Positions 17,389 to 26,174 are shown, numbered from the stretch's first letter. The stretch: 64,000 bases of DNA from a virus (IMGVR_UViG_3300044733_003944:1-64000), one strand, 5' to 3'. A program made the numbers and translations. The notes: generated by a model not told the origin, from the letters alone.

Positions 17389-18075
17389 ATGGGTATAAAA
17401 AAAGGGGCGTCTCCTGCACAAATAATCGAAATCATAGAAAATTTAATTAATTTAGGTCTGAATATTAATTCACGAGAATTCAAAGACAAAGTTATTTACG
17501 AATATAATAAGATTTTTTCTAAAAATTCCAAAGATACTATTATCGCAAATCTTAGAGAGGATGCTTTAATAAATTTCCAAGAAGACAGAGTTATTGTTAA
17601 ATTACCACAGGATACTACTAAAGTCGATTTAATGGCGGTAAAGATCATTGATGGTATTGTTGACATTAGAGTTTCACAACAAAAAGGTAATGATGCGTCT
17701 TTTAACACTTCCTCATTGTATAGCACACTTAAAGGTTTAAATGATTTCATAAATCAAGATAAAGTATCTAATTATTTTCATTTGTTACCTAATCATCTTA
17801 ATCCTAACTTAAATGGATTACCATATAAAGTAGACGTTGTTATTGGCATGATTTTAGCCTGCGGGGATGGTGTTAAAGGTAATGTTAATGTGGTCACAAA
17901 TAATAAATATTTAGAGTATATGGGTATATTAAATACTGATATTTGTGAAGTTGATTATTGGGTTCACAAAGAATTTAAAAAAAGAGAGCATGCATATTCG
18001 GCTATTGATAAATGTCATAATTTTGATATTATTTATAATAAATGTATTGATATTATTTTAAATCATGGAAATTAA
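17389..18075 (+). CDS. putative type II restriction endonuclease
   Basis: The 228-residue product is not similar to anything I can name, but it overlaps by 11 bases a DNA methyltransferase gene in the same orientation and is of typical size for a type II restriction enzyme. A plausible PD-(D/E)xK-like core is VDLMAVKIIDGIVDIRVSQQKGND at about residues 81-104, with Asp and a Gln-Gln-Lys segment. This is suggestive only. If so, it would cut DNA unmodified by its partner, attacking host or rival-phage DNA. The identical repeats on both sides point to acquisition as a cassette. Confidence 0.55.
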   Translation: MGIKKGASPAQIIEIIENLINLGLNINSREFKDKVIYEYNKIFSKNSKDTIIANLREDALINFQEDRVIVKLPQDTTKVDLMAVKIIDGIVDIRVSQQKGNDASFNTSSLYSTLKGLNDFINQDKVSNYFHLLPNHLNPNLNGLPYKVDVVIGMILACGDGVKGNVNVVTNNKYLEYMGILNTDICEVDYWVHKEFKKREHAYSAIDKCHNFDIIYNKCIDIILNHGN

Positions 18076-18883
18076 TAAAACTTATAACGAGAGTTGTTTA
18101 AAAACAATGGGTTCTATGGCCAATAATTTTATCGACTTAACAATCACATCACCACCTTATGATGAAATAAGAAATTATAATAAAAAGGTTGGTAAATTAA
18201 GTAATGAATTTAACGGATACTCATTCCCATTCGAAGATATTGCAAATGAGCTGTATAGAGTAACTAAAAAAGGGGGAGTTGTTGTTTGGGTGGTTAATGA
18301 TAGCATGATTGATGGTTCAGAATCTTTAAACTCATTTAGACAAGCACTTTATTTCAAAGAGATTGGATTTAAAGTTCATGATACGATGATATATAGGAAA
18401 TTAAACCCTATGCCTAATGCTGGTATAAGATATCAACAGATGTTTGAGTATATGTTTGTCTTCTCTAAAGGCAAACCTAAAACGACTAACATAGAATTAC
18501 GGGAAAGAAGTAATAAATGTAATGACAAACGAGTTTATAGAAAGAAAAAGTTTTCAAGGAATCAAGATGGAGATTTTAATCAAAATGATTATTTTGTTAA
18601 AGAAATGGTGCCTGATTACAATATATGGGATTTTTATGTTGGTGGTGGAAATAGCACTCATGATAAGGTCGCATTCGAACACCCCGCAATATTTCCTGAA
18701 GAGTTAGTAAGGAGACACATAATTAGTTGGTCAAATGAAGGTGATTTAATATATGACCCGTTTATGGGTAGTGGAACCACCTCTAAAATGTCAATTTTAA
18801 ACAATAGAAATTATATAGGGTCAGAATTATCTGAAGAGTATTGTGAAATAGAAAGAAAAAGATTATCGTTAATTGGTAAATAA
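18065..18883 (+). CDS. DNA methyltransferase, beta class (TSPPY type)
   Basis: The 272-residue product has catalytic motif IV ITSPPYDEIRNY at about residues 26-37 and the AdoMet-binding motif I DPFMGSGTT near 236-244. The order IV then I is that of beta-class amino-methyltransferases; TSPPY is typical of N4-cytosine enzymes, with N6-adenine also possible. It overlaps the putative nuclease gene, which makes a restriction-modification pair likely. It would protect phage DNA at the recognition site. Terminator copy C follows about 70 bases later. Confidence 0.88.
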   Translation: MEINKTYNESCLKTMGSMANNFIDLTITSPPYDEIRNYNKKVGKLSNEFNGYSFPFEDIANELYRVTKKGGVVVWVVNDSMIDGSESLNSFRQALYFKEIGFKVHDTMIYRKLNPMPNAGIRYQQMFEYMFVFSKGKPKTTNIELRERSNKCNDKRVYRKKKFSRNQDGDFNQNDYFVKEMVPDYNIWDFYVGGGNSTHDKVAFEHPAIFPEELVRRHIISWSNEGDLIYDPFMGSGTTSKMSILNNRNYIGSELSEEYCEIERKRLSLIGK

Positions 18884-18954
18884 TACAATATATTATGGTA
18901 TGATACAAAACTAAATGTTGAGTTTTATAATTAAACAAAAAGAATAAATAATTC

Positions 18955-18990
18955 AATCCTCCGTTTGTTTTAATGGGGGATTTTTTATAT
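18955..18990 (+). repeat. 36-bp terminator repeat, copy C (right flank of R-M pair)
   Basis: Identical over 36 bases to 17330-17365. It terminates the R-M unit and precedes the reductase gene by 9 bases. Confidence 0.85.
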
Positions 18991-18999
18991 AATTAAGTT

Positions 19000-19692
19000 A
19001 TGAAAGTTTTAGTGTTAGGTAATGGAAAATTAGGTCAAGAGATCATCAACCAAACAGGGTGGGATTTTTTATCAAGAAAGAAAGATAATATTGATATCAC
19101 AACGTTTGATGAATGGATTTATAAACTACAAGGATATGACGTGATTCTTAATTGTATTGCAAACACAAATACATATTCAGATGATTATGAATCGGTCATT
19201 AAAGACAATTATGAGTTTGTTACGTATTTGGTTACGTTCTGTAATGAAGCGGGATCAAAACTAATTCATATATCAACAGATTATGTTTATGCGAGATCAC
19301 AAAAAAATGCTAACGAGAACAGTGTTCCAGCACCTGACAACACTTGGTATAGTTTATCTAAAGTTTTGGCTGATGAACATATTAGATTATTCTCCAAAGA
19401 TTATTTAATATGTAGATTGTCTCATAAACCAAAACCATTCCCATATGATTCAGCATGGACTGATGTGGTAACAAATGCTGACTACACAGACGTTATATCT
19501 TCATTGGTAATAGAACTAATTAAAAAAGACGCAAAAGGTTTATACAATGTAGGAACGGATCAAAAAACGATATATGATTTAGCCAAACAAACAAATCCAA
19601 ATGTAAAAGAATCATTGGCACCTACACATATACCTAAAAATGTTACAATGGATTTAACAAAGATGAAAAAGTTTTTATCTATGGTAAGTTAA
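19000..19692 (+). CDS. RmlD-like NAD(P)-dependent sugar-nucleotide reductase/epimerase
   Basis: The 230-residue product has the Rossmann start VLVLGNGKLGQEI, the NAD-site segment NCIANTNTY, the STDYVYARS strand and the YSLSKVLADEH catalytic Tyr-x-x-x-Lys motif of short-chain dehydrogenases of the RmlD (dTDP-4-dehydrorhamnose reductase) type. It is shorter than the usual 280-300 residues and keeps little of the substrate-binding part. It may modify a nucleotide sugar for the glycosyltransferases near the left edge. It stands alone after terminator copy C. Confidence 0.8.
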   Translation: MKVLVLGNGKLGQEIINQTGWDFLSRKKDNIDITTFDEWIYKLQGYDVILNCIANTNTYSDDYESVIKDNYEFVTYLVTFCNEAGSKLIHISTDYVYARSQKNANENSVPAPDNTWYSLSKVLADEHIRLFSKDYLICRLSHKPKPFPYDSAWTDVVTNADYTDVISSLVIELIKKDAKGLYNVGTDQKTIYDLAKQTNPNVKESLAPTHIPKNVTMDLTKMKKFLSMVS

Positions 19693-19741
19693 AGAGTGTA
19701 GGATAAAGTGGGGGAATATGAGTATCTTTAAATAAAAAACA

Positions 19742-20257
19742 ATGAAAAATCTATTATTGACATTTATCCTTGTTCTTATGTCTTTTATGACATTTTCACA
19801 AGTTCCTGCAAACATTTATATCTCCAATCAAAATGAATGCCTTTACGGATTAACCAATACTTATGTTTCAGAAGTAGGATCTGGCAGTATGATACCTACA
19901 TCTATTGATAGTATGCAATCTCAAAATGTTCATCATTATATTATTGATGTTCCAGTTTCGAACAATGGAGTTGCGTTTTATCCTATCACAGTAACAGTTT
20001 GTTTGTATGTAGGTGCAACACAAGAACCATTCCCACCCCAAACACCACAATGTTTTACACAAACAACAAATTTCACAATCTTTATTAACTTTGTTGTTGA
20101 TTGTTCAGTATTAGAACTTAATGAAGTAACGGTAAATAAAAAAGAAATTGTAAAGGTTGTAGATTTTATGGGAAGAGAAACAACTACTATGTTTAATCAA
20201 CCAATGATCTATGTTTATAGTGATGGATCAAAAGAGATAAGGTATATTAACGAGTAA
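19742..20257 (+). CDS. secreted hypothetical protein
   Basis: The 171-residue product begins with a signal peptide (MKNLLLTFILVLMSFMTFSQ) and a beta-rich domain with several cysteines. Its C-terminus, KVVDFMGRETTTM then IYVYSDGSKEIRY, resembles Bacteroidota secreted proteins whose tails carry a D-x-x-GRE...Y-x-DG motif. It is probably exported to the periplasm or cell surface. A terminator hairpin follows at 20286-20314. Confidence 0.65.
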   Translation: MKNLLLTFILVLMSFMTFSQVPANIYISNQNECLYGLTNTYVSEVGSGSMIPTSIDSMQSQNVHHYIIDVPVSNNGVAFYPITVTVCLYVGATQEPFPPQTPQCFTQTTNFTIFINFVVDCSVLELNEVTVNKKEIVKVVDFMGRETTTMFNQPMIYVYSDGSKEIRYINE

Positions 20258-20285
20258 TAATATAATTCATTCACTCACTACAAAA

Positions 20286-20314
20286 GGGAGACTCCATACG
20301 GGTCTCCTTTTTTC
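20286..20314 (+). terminator. intrinsic terminator
   Basis: GGAGAC and GTCTCC arms around a short loop are followed by TTTTTT. It ends the transcript of the secreted protein. Confidence 0.8.
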
Positions 20315-21060
20315 ATTCATTCATGTATTATATTATTACATTTCTATATAGGATATGTCCCACTAATTACCACATATATTAAACAGTAATGTAATCCCCC
20401 CACTAAATGAAAGACCCCCATTTATAAGTGACACAATTAAAGAAGACGTTATGGTGATCAGTTTATTGGTGATTTCACAAATGGGGAACAAAGTTCCCCC
20501 ACTTATTACCACCAACTTTAGTAGATCAAAGAGTAATCCTAGATGAGGTGTTCACTACAGATTAATGTTCAGTGGCACTCCACTGGCGTGTCGGTCTACG
20601 ATGCTGAACACAGGGAAATAATGAACAGTTAAGTAGATTATTTACAAGTCTAAATAATGTGTCTATTATTAGGGGGTCGAATGTTAAGTTGGATCTAAGT
20701 AAAACACTAAAGTGGTCGTTGAAGTTATATATAATATACCATTCTAACGTCCTAAAGGACTGTCCACGCTTCTTGTTCTTTAACTATACTTTTTTAGCTG
20801 GAAAATATAAGTAGTTAAAAAAGTGGTCCTGTAGGGGTCAAGAGAGGGGATTTTTTCACTCTCAGTATAGCAACAGGACCAATAATGGTGGTAGAAAGTG
20901 GTAATGAATTGTGGGAGTTTGTGGTATAAAAGTGGGTGAGGGGATTGTGTTGTGAAGCGAGCAAGACTGACTTTTTGTCATTTCCAAATTTTTTAACATA
21001 AAGTTATTAACAAAAATCCCCTCTGTTGATAACTTAATGAGTATTTATAATATAAAATAT
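20315..21060. other. long non-coding stretch with several hairpins
   Basis: No credible gene is present in about 750 bases. Several inverted repeats are visible: an AGTGG/CCACT hairpin near 20570-20585 nested inside GTTCAG/CTGAAC, a GTCC-TAAA-GGAC hairpin near 20751, TTTAACTA pairing TAGTTAAA around 20780-20818, and GGTCCTGT (20825-20832) pairing ACAGGACC (20873-20880). GGGGATT near 20940 can pair AATCCCC near 21017. It could encode a structured RNA or be the flank of the homing endonuclease that follows. No promoter of the host type is evident at its left end. Confidence 0.5.
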
Positions 21061-21072
21061 TATTAAAAAGTT

Positions 21073-21693
21073 ATGGATAAAATATGCACCATATGTGAGT
21101 TAAATAAAAATATTGACGAATTTCTCAAGTGTGATCCTTGTAAAGATGGTTATAGAAATCAATGTAAAGATTGTATCAAAAATAGGAACATTAAATGGAG
21201 AGAGGAAAACCCCGAATACCATAGAGATTGGGTCTCAAACAATAAGGAGAAAGACACACTCAGAAAAAAAATTCATTATGAATTAAATAGGGAAAAATAC
21301 ATACAAAATAGTAATGACTATAGAAAGAATAATAAAGATAGAGTAAATAAGGTTGTGTCTGATTACAGGAAAAAAAGATTCACTGAGGATGAGGTTTTTA
21401 AATTAACATTTACTGTGCGAAGTAGAATACGTAATTTTTTAAAATTATCGGGGGGGATTAAAAAAGACACAACATTTGATTTAATTGGGTGTTCCCCAAC
21501 AGAATTAGTAAAACATATTGAGGATAAGTTTACAGATGGGATGACATGGGATAATCATGGTGAATGGCATATCGATCATATAATACCTTTATCTTCCGCT
21601 AAAAATTACGATGAACTTAAAAAACTATCACACTACACTAATCTACAACCATTATGGGCTAAAGATAATTTAACTAAGAGTAATAAACTATGA
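21073..21693 (+). CDS. HNH homing-type endonuclease
   Basis: The 206-residue product has an N-terminal zinc ribbon (CTICELNKN, CDPCKDGYRNQCKDC), a charged helical middle and a C-terminal HNH domain: GMTWDNHGEWHIDHIIPLS, then HYTNLQPLWAKDN. The His/Asn/His set and the order match free-standing phage HNH endonucleases that cut at specific sites and spread by repair. It is clearly paralogous to the gene at 22981 (same WDNHGEWH.DHIIPLS core). Its stop overlaps the next start. Confidence 0.88.
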   Translation: MDKICTICELNKNIDEFLKCDPCKDGYRNQCKDCIKNRNIKWREENPEYHRDWVSNNKEKDTLRKKIHYELNREKYIQNSNDYRKNNKDRVNKVVSDYRKKRFTEDEVFKLTFTVRSRIRNFLKLSGGIKKDTTFDLIGCSPTELVKHIEDKFTDGMTWDNHGEWHIDHIIPLSSAKNYDELKKLSHYTNLQPLWAKDNLTKSNKL

Positions 21694-21998
21694 TACAACT
21701 AATAGACAAATTCGAAACAACTGTAAGTGAAAATAATGGTTCCATAATGGTCAATTATAGATATGACACTCTGTCACTCGACTCAGAGTCTCGGTCTGTG
21801 ACGGGAACTTGTGAATATAGAATAATTGAGGTCAATAACAGGTTTCAACAAAAAGCATGGTTACTTATCAACACAGACATGGCAGACGTTATTGAATTCA
21901 TTCATTCCAATTCCCCATTAAGTGATGACGATTTAATGACGGTTAATAAACTTATAAGAGATCACTCACTTCTTAGGGTTCAAGATCTTCATCGGTAA
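21690..21998 (+). CDS. hypothetical protein coupled to HNH gene
   Basis: The 102-residue product starts inside the HNH stop codon region (ATG/TGA overlap). It has a strand-rich N-terminal half (NNGSIMVNYRYDTLSL, CEYRIIEVNN) and a helical C-terminal half. I know no family. The overlap suggests co-translation with the endonuclease. Its 3' end overlaps a convergent minus-strand mini gene. Confidence 0.6.
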   Translation: MIQLIDKFETTVSENNGSIMVNYRYDTLSLDSESRSVTGTCEYRIIEVNNRFQQKAWLLINTDMADVIEFIHSNSPLSDDDLMTVNKLIRDHSLLRVQDLHR

Positions 21999-22137
21999 CA
22001 ATATGTTTTTTCAACCATAGCGAAACCTTTGAGTTGGGGAACTTGGAAACCATAACAATGGAAAAGATCATTCCAATAAAAAGGGGGACAAAAAAGATGG
22101 AGACAACAATCCCCAAGTAATATAGAATATCAATCAT
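21973..22137 (-). CDS. small single-span membrane protein
   Basis: A 54-residue frame on the minus strand runs from ATG at 22137. It contains one strong hydrophobic stretch (IVVSIFFVPLFIGMIFSIV) followed by a basic helix and an acidic end. The composition is typical of tiny phage membrane proteins. It converges with, and overlaps, the preceding plus-strand gene by 26 bases. Confidence 0.5.
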   Translation of the reverse strand: MIDILYYLGIVVSIFFVPLFIGMIFSIVMVSKFPNSKVSLWLKKHIVTDEDLEP

Positions 22138-22980
22138 AATAATATAAATATACGAATATTATTTCACACCATCAAATTAAATATTGGGGGATCAATAATA
22201 ATATATTAGTGCAGATTGGAGTCTACACTCCAAGAGGTGTTTCTCCCCCAGCCCGAATATGTGATCATCACCTTCAATACAAAGATAGAAATTTATTTTG
22301 ACATAAACAAATAAACCATTGATCTTTTTTAAAAGAATAATATATTTATAATAAGAATCTTATTTTCCCCACAGTTGGGAATTAGTTAATCAATGATCCA
22401 AGTGACATGTAAAGATTAAGATGAGGTTTAAAACAAATAAGACATACGAACTTCTAACGAGGGGTTCTTTAATCTAATCTCTTTCTAATAGGTGGGGAAT
22501 TTTTTTATGCTTGTATGTTTCTAAACTATAAGGCAGGATGGAGTCTACTCGGTCCCCCTCGTTAATGAAGGTTACAATACTCAACTGACGTATCGGTCTA
22601 TGACACAAAGGTAGTGAAAAAAAATGAGATGATCAAATAACGGATCACTTAATTGTCAATTAAAGTTATTAACAAACCACTCCCTCCCTTCTTCTTTGGC
22701 ATGGGCCCCTACCTTATTATATACCCCCTCCCCCCTACCGTATTCCCCCCATAAGTGACATTCTGTCAGGGGAAAGGGGGGTTCAATCCCCTCTATAAAG
22801 TATTCGTAAAAAAATTTCTGGAAAAAAATTGATATTTTTCCCTATGTCTTATTAAGGGTGGAGGTTTTCTAAAACACGACCCCCCTTTTTGAAAAAAGGT
22901 CATATATACTAAAAAAAATTTTTAGAATTTTATGGGAAAAATTGACCCCTATTTATGTTATATCTATATATTTAAGTTAT
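22138..22980. other. long non-coding stretch with repeated segments
   Basis: About 840 bases without a gene. TATCGGTCTATGACAC near 22590 resembles TGTCGGTCTACGATGC near 20590 in the other non-coding stretch, and GGAGTCTAC occurs at about 22218 and 22551. Between 22680 and 22800 there are runs of C and G unusual for this AT-rich DNA. TTTCTAAAACACGACCCCCC near 22868 is closely repeated at 24677. The region may hold a small RNA or be the remnant of earlier insertions around the HNH genes. Confidence 0.45.
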
Positions 22981-23604
22981 ATGGAAAATAGAAAATGTGT
23001 TGATTGTAAAGAGTCTAAACTTAAATGTGATTTCTATGTTAAGAATATAAAGTCGGGGACATTACAGAGTTATTGTAAAATGTGTTCAAACATACGAAGA
23101 AGAAAAAGAGATAAAATATTTAGATCTAAAAACCTACATAAAAGAACACCAAATAAAATAGAGTGTTTAACGACTTGTAGTTGTTGTGGTGAAAGAAAAA
23201 TTACAACTGAAAACTTCCGTATTCAAACAAACGGGATTAATTATGAAAAGGTTTGTAAGTCCTGTAAAAATGTTAAAAGAAAAGAAAGAATGGATAATGA
23301 CCCAATCTTTAAATTCAAAATTCGTCTTAGAAAAACAATAAAGGAATCCGTAAAAAGAAGGGGTTATACAAAAAAATCAAAAACCTATGATATATTGGGA
23401 ATTGATTTTATGGGTTTCAGAGCTCACATTGAGAATTTATTCTTGGAGGGGATGACTTGGGATAATCACGGGGAATGGCACTATGATCACATTATTCCAT
23501 TGTCAACTGCCACCACTTATGAGGAGGTCATTAAATTAAATCATTATACTAACTTCCAACCCCTATGGGCTGAAGATAATCTAAAGAAAGGATCTAAATT
23601 TTAA
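22981..23604 (+). CDS. HNH homing-type endonuclease, paralogue
   Basis: The 207-residue product (start MENRKCVDCKESKL) has two Cys-pair modules (CVDC, CKMC; CSCC, CKSC) that look like zinc ribbons. The C-terminal HNH domain GMTWDNHGEWHYDHIIPLS...HYTNFQPLWAEDN is nearly the same as in the gene at 21073. A longer reading from 22942 adds 13 hydrophobic residues and is less likely. Two copies of one selfish nuclease within 2 kb suggest duplication or independent invasion of neighbouring sites. A terminator follows. Confidence 0.88.
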   Translation: MENRKCVDCKESKLKCDFYVKNIKSGTLQSYCKMCSNIRRRKRDKIFRSKNLHKRTPNKIECLTTCSCCGERKITTENFRIQTNGINYEKVCKSCKNVKRKERMDNDPIFKFKIRLRKTIKESVKRRGYTKKSKTYDILGIDFMGFRAHIENLFLEGMTWDNHGEWHYDHIIPLSTATTYEEVIKLNHYTNFQPLWAEDNLKKGSKF

Positions 23605-23606
23605 TT

Positions 23607-23636
23607 CTCCCTCCTTTTAAAGAGGGGGGGTTTTAT
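23607..23636 (+). terminator. intrinsic terminator
   Basis: CTCCCTCC and GGGGGGG arms flank a short AT loop, followed by TTTTATTT. It closes the HNH transcript. Confidence 0.65.
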
Positions 23637-23669
23637 TTTATCATATATTTATTACTAAAGAATTTTATT

Positions 23670-24161
23670 ATGAAAAAAATTGTATCTATTACTGAATCAC
23701 AACTAACCAATATAATTAAACAAGTTCTCAAAGAAAATGAAACAAAAGATAGTTTAATTGATATGATCAAAGAAGATGGGTGGAAAGAATCATCCGGAAT
23801 GGTTGGGGGTTCAGATAACTTAAAAAAATTGTCTGGTATTGATACCCCAATGAAATACCTTAGTTTATTCAACGACTTAAATAGTATGACCGATGAATTA
23901 AGACCTACTTGGAAAATGTTTTTTTATCATGAAAATAAACCAACTATGATGTTAATTTCAAATAAAGAAGAAAACAAGGTCTATATGAATATCGGGTTTA
24001 TGGATCAATTTTTAAGGGCCTTTAATTTAGATCTTAATGAATCTAGAGAATATATTAAAGATTGGTTGTTAAACTCTTATGATTATGACGTAGATACTTC
24101 AAATATTATTATGAGAAGAGGTTACCCATTTAATAATTTTAGAAGTGAGAGTATGACATAA
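23670..24161 (+). CDS. tagged protein with MVGG domain
   Basis: The 163-residue product has the long tag MKKIVSITESQLTNIIKQVL followed by KEN. Directly after it, DMIKEDGWKESSGMVGGSDNLKK matches the segment after the tag of the protein at 12998. The remaining part is a small alpha/beta domain (MFFYHENKPTMMLISNKE). Function unknown. A TATTTATT box precedes it at 23645-23652. Confidence 0.75.
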   Translation: MKKIVSITESQLTNIIKQVLKENETKDSLIDMIKEDGWKESSGMVGGSDNLKKLSGIDTPMKYLSLFNDLNSMTDELRPTWKMFFYHENKPTMMLISNKEENKVYMNIGFMDQFLRAFNLDLNESREYIKDWLLNSYDYDVDTSNIIMRRGYPFNNFRSESMT

Positions 24162-24210
24162 TAATATTTTTTTATTTAACTAATAATTTTTAATCCAAAA
24201 TAAATTATAT

Positions 24211-24239
24211 CCCCCATCTCTCAACAGTTGGGGTTTTTT
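24211..24239 (+). terminator. intrinsic terminator
   Basis: CCCCA and TGGGG arms with a 12-base loop are followed by TTTTTT. Confidence 0.65.
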
Positions 24240-24262
24240 ATTTTCCATTATATTTATCTAAT

Positions 24263-24682
24263 ATGAAAATCATTATAACTGAAGATCAATACGGACAATT
24301 AACTAACCTCGTTAAACGAGTGATTCGTGAAAATGACTCTATGTTAGAAAAAAACAAAAAGTTTTTAAAAAACAAGTTGGGTATTGATTTTACAAATGTC
24401 ATTCAACAAATAACCTCAACTTATGATATTCCAATGGAATTTGCTGGATATATTTCACCTGGATTGATTAATCGTTATTTAAACAAATATGGACCTATGT
24501 ATCTTTTTGAACTTGACGGGAAAAAATATCTTTATTTAGATGTGGGGGATCATGAGAAGTTTATTGATGAGAATGGAAATATATATATTGAAAATGAAAT
24601 ACCCGAACAACTTGGAATCGCAATAATGGGTTTAAGATTCTCAGATATTATTGATCTGTATTTTAAAGAAGAGGATTTCTAA
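24263..24682 (+). CDS. tagged hypothetical protein
   Basis: The 139-residue product starts MKIIITEDQYGQLTNLVKRV then IREN, the ITE-type tag. The body includes FAGYISPGLINRYLNKYGPM and LFELDGKKYLYLDVGD, a compact alpha/beta domain with no name. A TATTTATC box lies at 24251-24258. Its stop lies in a segment (TTTCTAAAACAAGACCCCCC) that is repeated in the non-coding stretch near 22868. Confidence 0.72.
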   Translation: MKIIITEDQYGQLTNLVKRVIRENDSMLEKNKKFLKNKLGIDFTNVIQQITSTYDIPMEFAGYISPGLINRYLNKYGPMYLFELDGKKYLYLDVGDHEKFIDENGNIYIENEIPEQLGIAIMGLRFSDIIDLYFKEEDF

Positions 24683-24785
24683 AACAAGACCCCCCTTTTT
24701 AAAAAGAACTGAAATCTTAAAAAAAAAATTTTGAAAAAATTTCCCTTAATTTGATTAGTGGATTTATTTAAATTACATTTTTATT

Positions 24786-25370
24786 ATGAATCACAACTTG
24801 AATTTTGAAATGAAACTTAGAGATGAGTATGCTACTCATGTGATGAGTCATACCTATAGTTCTTATTCTGAGTTTAAATTAATACAGGAGGAAGAAAAAC
24901 TTAGATACCTTATCCATAGAAAATATCTTAAGTTGTTGGGTAAGTTTATTGAATCTACTTACCCTGGTTTGAAGTTTGATGTTTTTATTAGACACCGAGA
25001 TCCAAAGATTAAAAATCCTCAGTGGTATGGTCAAACCTATATGGAACTTAGAATCTATGATATAATTTCTTTACCCTCTTATGCTCCACAAACATTTTCT
25101 CAAGTGTATAAAACCCCACATTATAATGGGTATATCGGAGGTGAGGAAATATATAATGAAATTGAGAATTTTATTTCTGAACTAAATAAACATATTTTAA
25201 TCACTTTTAGACCTCTTATTTCCCCACATACACCCATTCATAATATTGATATGTTTGATCCTAAACCATTTGAATGTTGGGGGGAATATTTTGCTCGTGA
25301 ATACCATAGAGCCGCAATATCTTCTAGTTACCAAGACAATTGGATCCATCCTGATAGATTTGGTTTGTAG
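24786..25370 (+). CDS. hypothetical protein, no tag
   Basis: The 194-residue product has no tag and no membrane segment. It starts with a helical N-terminus and contains several Tyr/Pro-rich stretches (YGQTYMELRIYDIISLPSYA; RPLISPHTPIHNIDMFDPKP). I recognise no family. The gene sits between tagged genes in the same orientation. A region of A and T runs precedes it. Confidence 0.65.
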   Translation: MNHNLNFEMKLRDEYATHVMSHTYSSYSEFKLIQEEEKLRYLIHRKYLKLLGKFIESTYPGLKFDVFIRHRDPKIKNPQWYGQTYMELRIYDIISLPSYAPQTFSQVYKTPHYNGYIGGEEIYNEIENFISELNKHILITFRPLISPHTPIHNIDMFDPKPFECWGEYFAREYHRAAISSSYQDNWIHPDRFGL

Positions 25371-25385
25371 TAGTATTTATAGAGT

Positions 25386-25835
25386 ATGAAAATAATCATC
25401 TCTAAAGATCAGTATAGAAGAGTTCTTTTAAAATTCCTTGATAGTTTTATTAAAGGTTTCGATGTGGATCCTTACGAAGAAGAAAGTTCGTATAGAAATG
25501 TTAAAACTTCTGATGGAGATGACTTTGCAACTCTTTGGCATGATGAGCCAATTACTAAGGGGTGTAAAAGAGAATTATCATTAGATAACCAATTTACTAA
25601 TGATTTTGAAAGTTTTATTCCCATTAATAGAAAAAAAGTTTTTTCAGAAGTAGTTCTTGAATATTTCACATCAAAAACGGGTATCAAATGTGATTGTGTT
25701 GAGTTTAGTTATTTTACAGGAAAATATAAAGAATTAGAAAGGTATGATGATGATTCAGATGAGGTAATCTCCTATACTGATAAAGAATTCGATCACTACC
25801 ATTATAAAAAACCTAAAAGATCTAAAAAACGATAA
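25386..25835 (+). CDS. hypothetical protein with divergent tag
   Basis: The 149-residue product begins MKIIISKDQYRRVLLKFLDS, clearly related to the MKIIITEDQY tag at 24263 but lacking the ITE and I-x-E residues, so it may be a decayed or uncleaved tag. The body is acidic and the C-terminus strongly basic (HYHYKKPKRSKKR). A TATTTATA box lies 5-12 bases before the start. Terminator hairpins follow. Confidence 0.65.
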   Translation: MKIIISKDQYRRVLLKFLDSFIKGFDVDPYEEESSYRNVKTSDGDDFATLWHDEPITKGCKRELSLDNQFTNDFESFIPINRKKVFSEVVLEYFTSKTGIKCDCVEFSYFTGKYKELERYDDDSDEVISYTDKEFDHYHYKKPKRSKKR

Positions 25836-25871
25836 TTCTTCCTTTTAAATGGGGGCCATATACCGCGGATC

Positions 25872-25930
25872 CCGACTTCGTCGGTTTTTTTTTACCGACC
25901 GAACCCTTCGGGTTTTATTTTGTCTTATAT
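25872..25930 (+). terminator. two successive terminator hairpins
   Basis: CCGACTTCGTCGG followed by nine T forms one tight hairpin, and ACCCTTCGGGT followed by TTTATTTT forms the second. Both have TTCG-type loops. Confidence 0.75.
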
Positions 25931-25997
25931 AATGTCTTACTTAATAGATCACTTAAAAAAAGGGTCGGTTTTTATTTGTTGATATATTTAAAATTGT

Positions 25998-26132
25998 ATG
26001 TCAAAAATAATAAACAAACCAAAAATAAGGGAATTCTATTCTTCGGGGATCTCAGAAGATACACTTAAGTTTAAGAAATTCAAAAAAGTTATTAAACCCT
26101 CCGATAAGAAAAATGAGACAACCACAAAATAA
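25998..26132 (+). CDS. small basic protein
   Basis: A 44-codon frame starts at 25998, 8 bases after a TATATTTAAA box. The product is very basic (LKFKKFKKVIKP) with no hydrophobic segment. It resembles short phage peptides that accompany structural genes, but nothing more can be said. Confidence 0.45.
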   Translation: MSKIINKPKIREFYSSGISEDTLKFKKFKKVIKPSDKKNETTTK

Positions 26133-26174
26133 ACCTTTTTTTTCTTTTGACTATATTTATAATTAAAGTTCATT

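Noticed and set aside
20566-20606. Hammerhead ribozyme in the nested hairpin
   Set aside because: The conserved CUGAUGA and GAAA core is absent.
22680-22800. Replication origin in the C/G-run region
   Set aside because: C and G runs alone are not evidence; no iterons, DnaA boxes or replication genes are near.
20315-22980. Group I intron surrounding the HNH genes
   Set aside because: No P7/P3 core segments or split gene could be recognised on either side.
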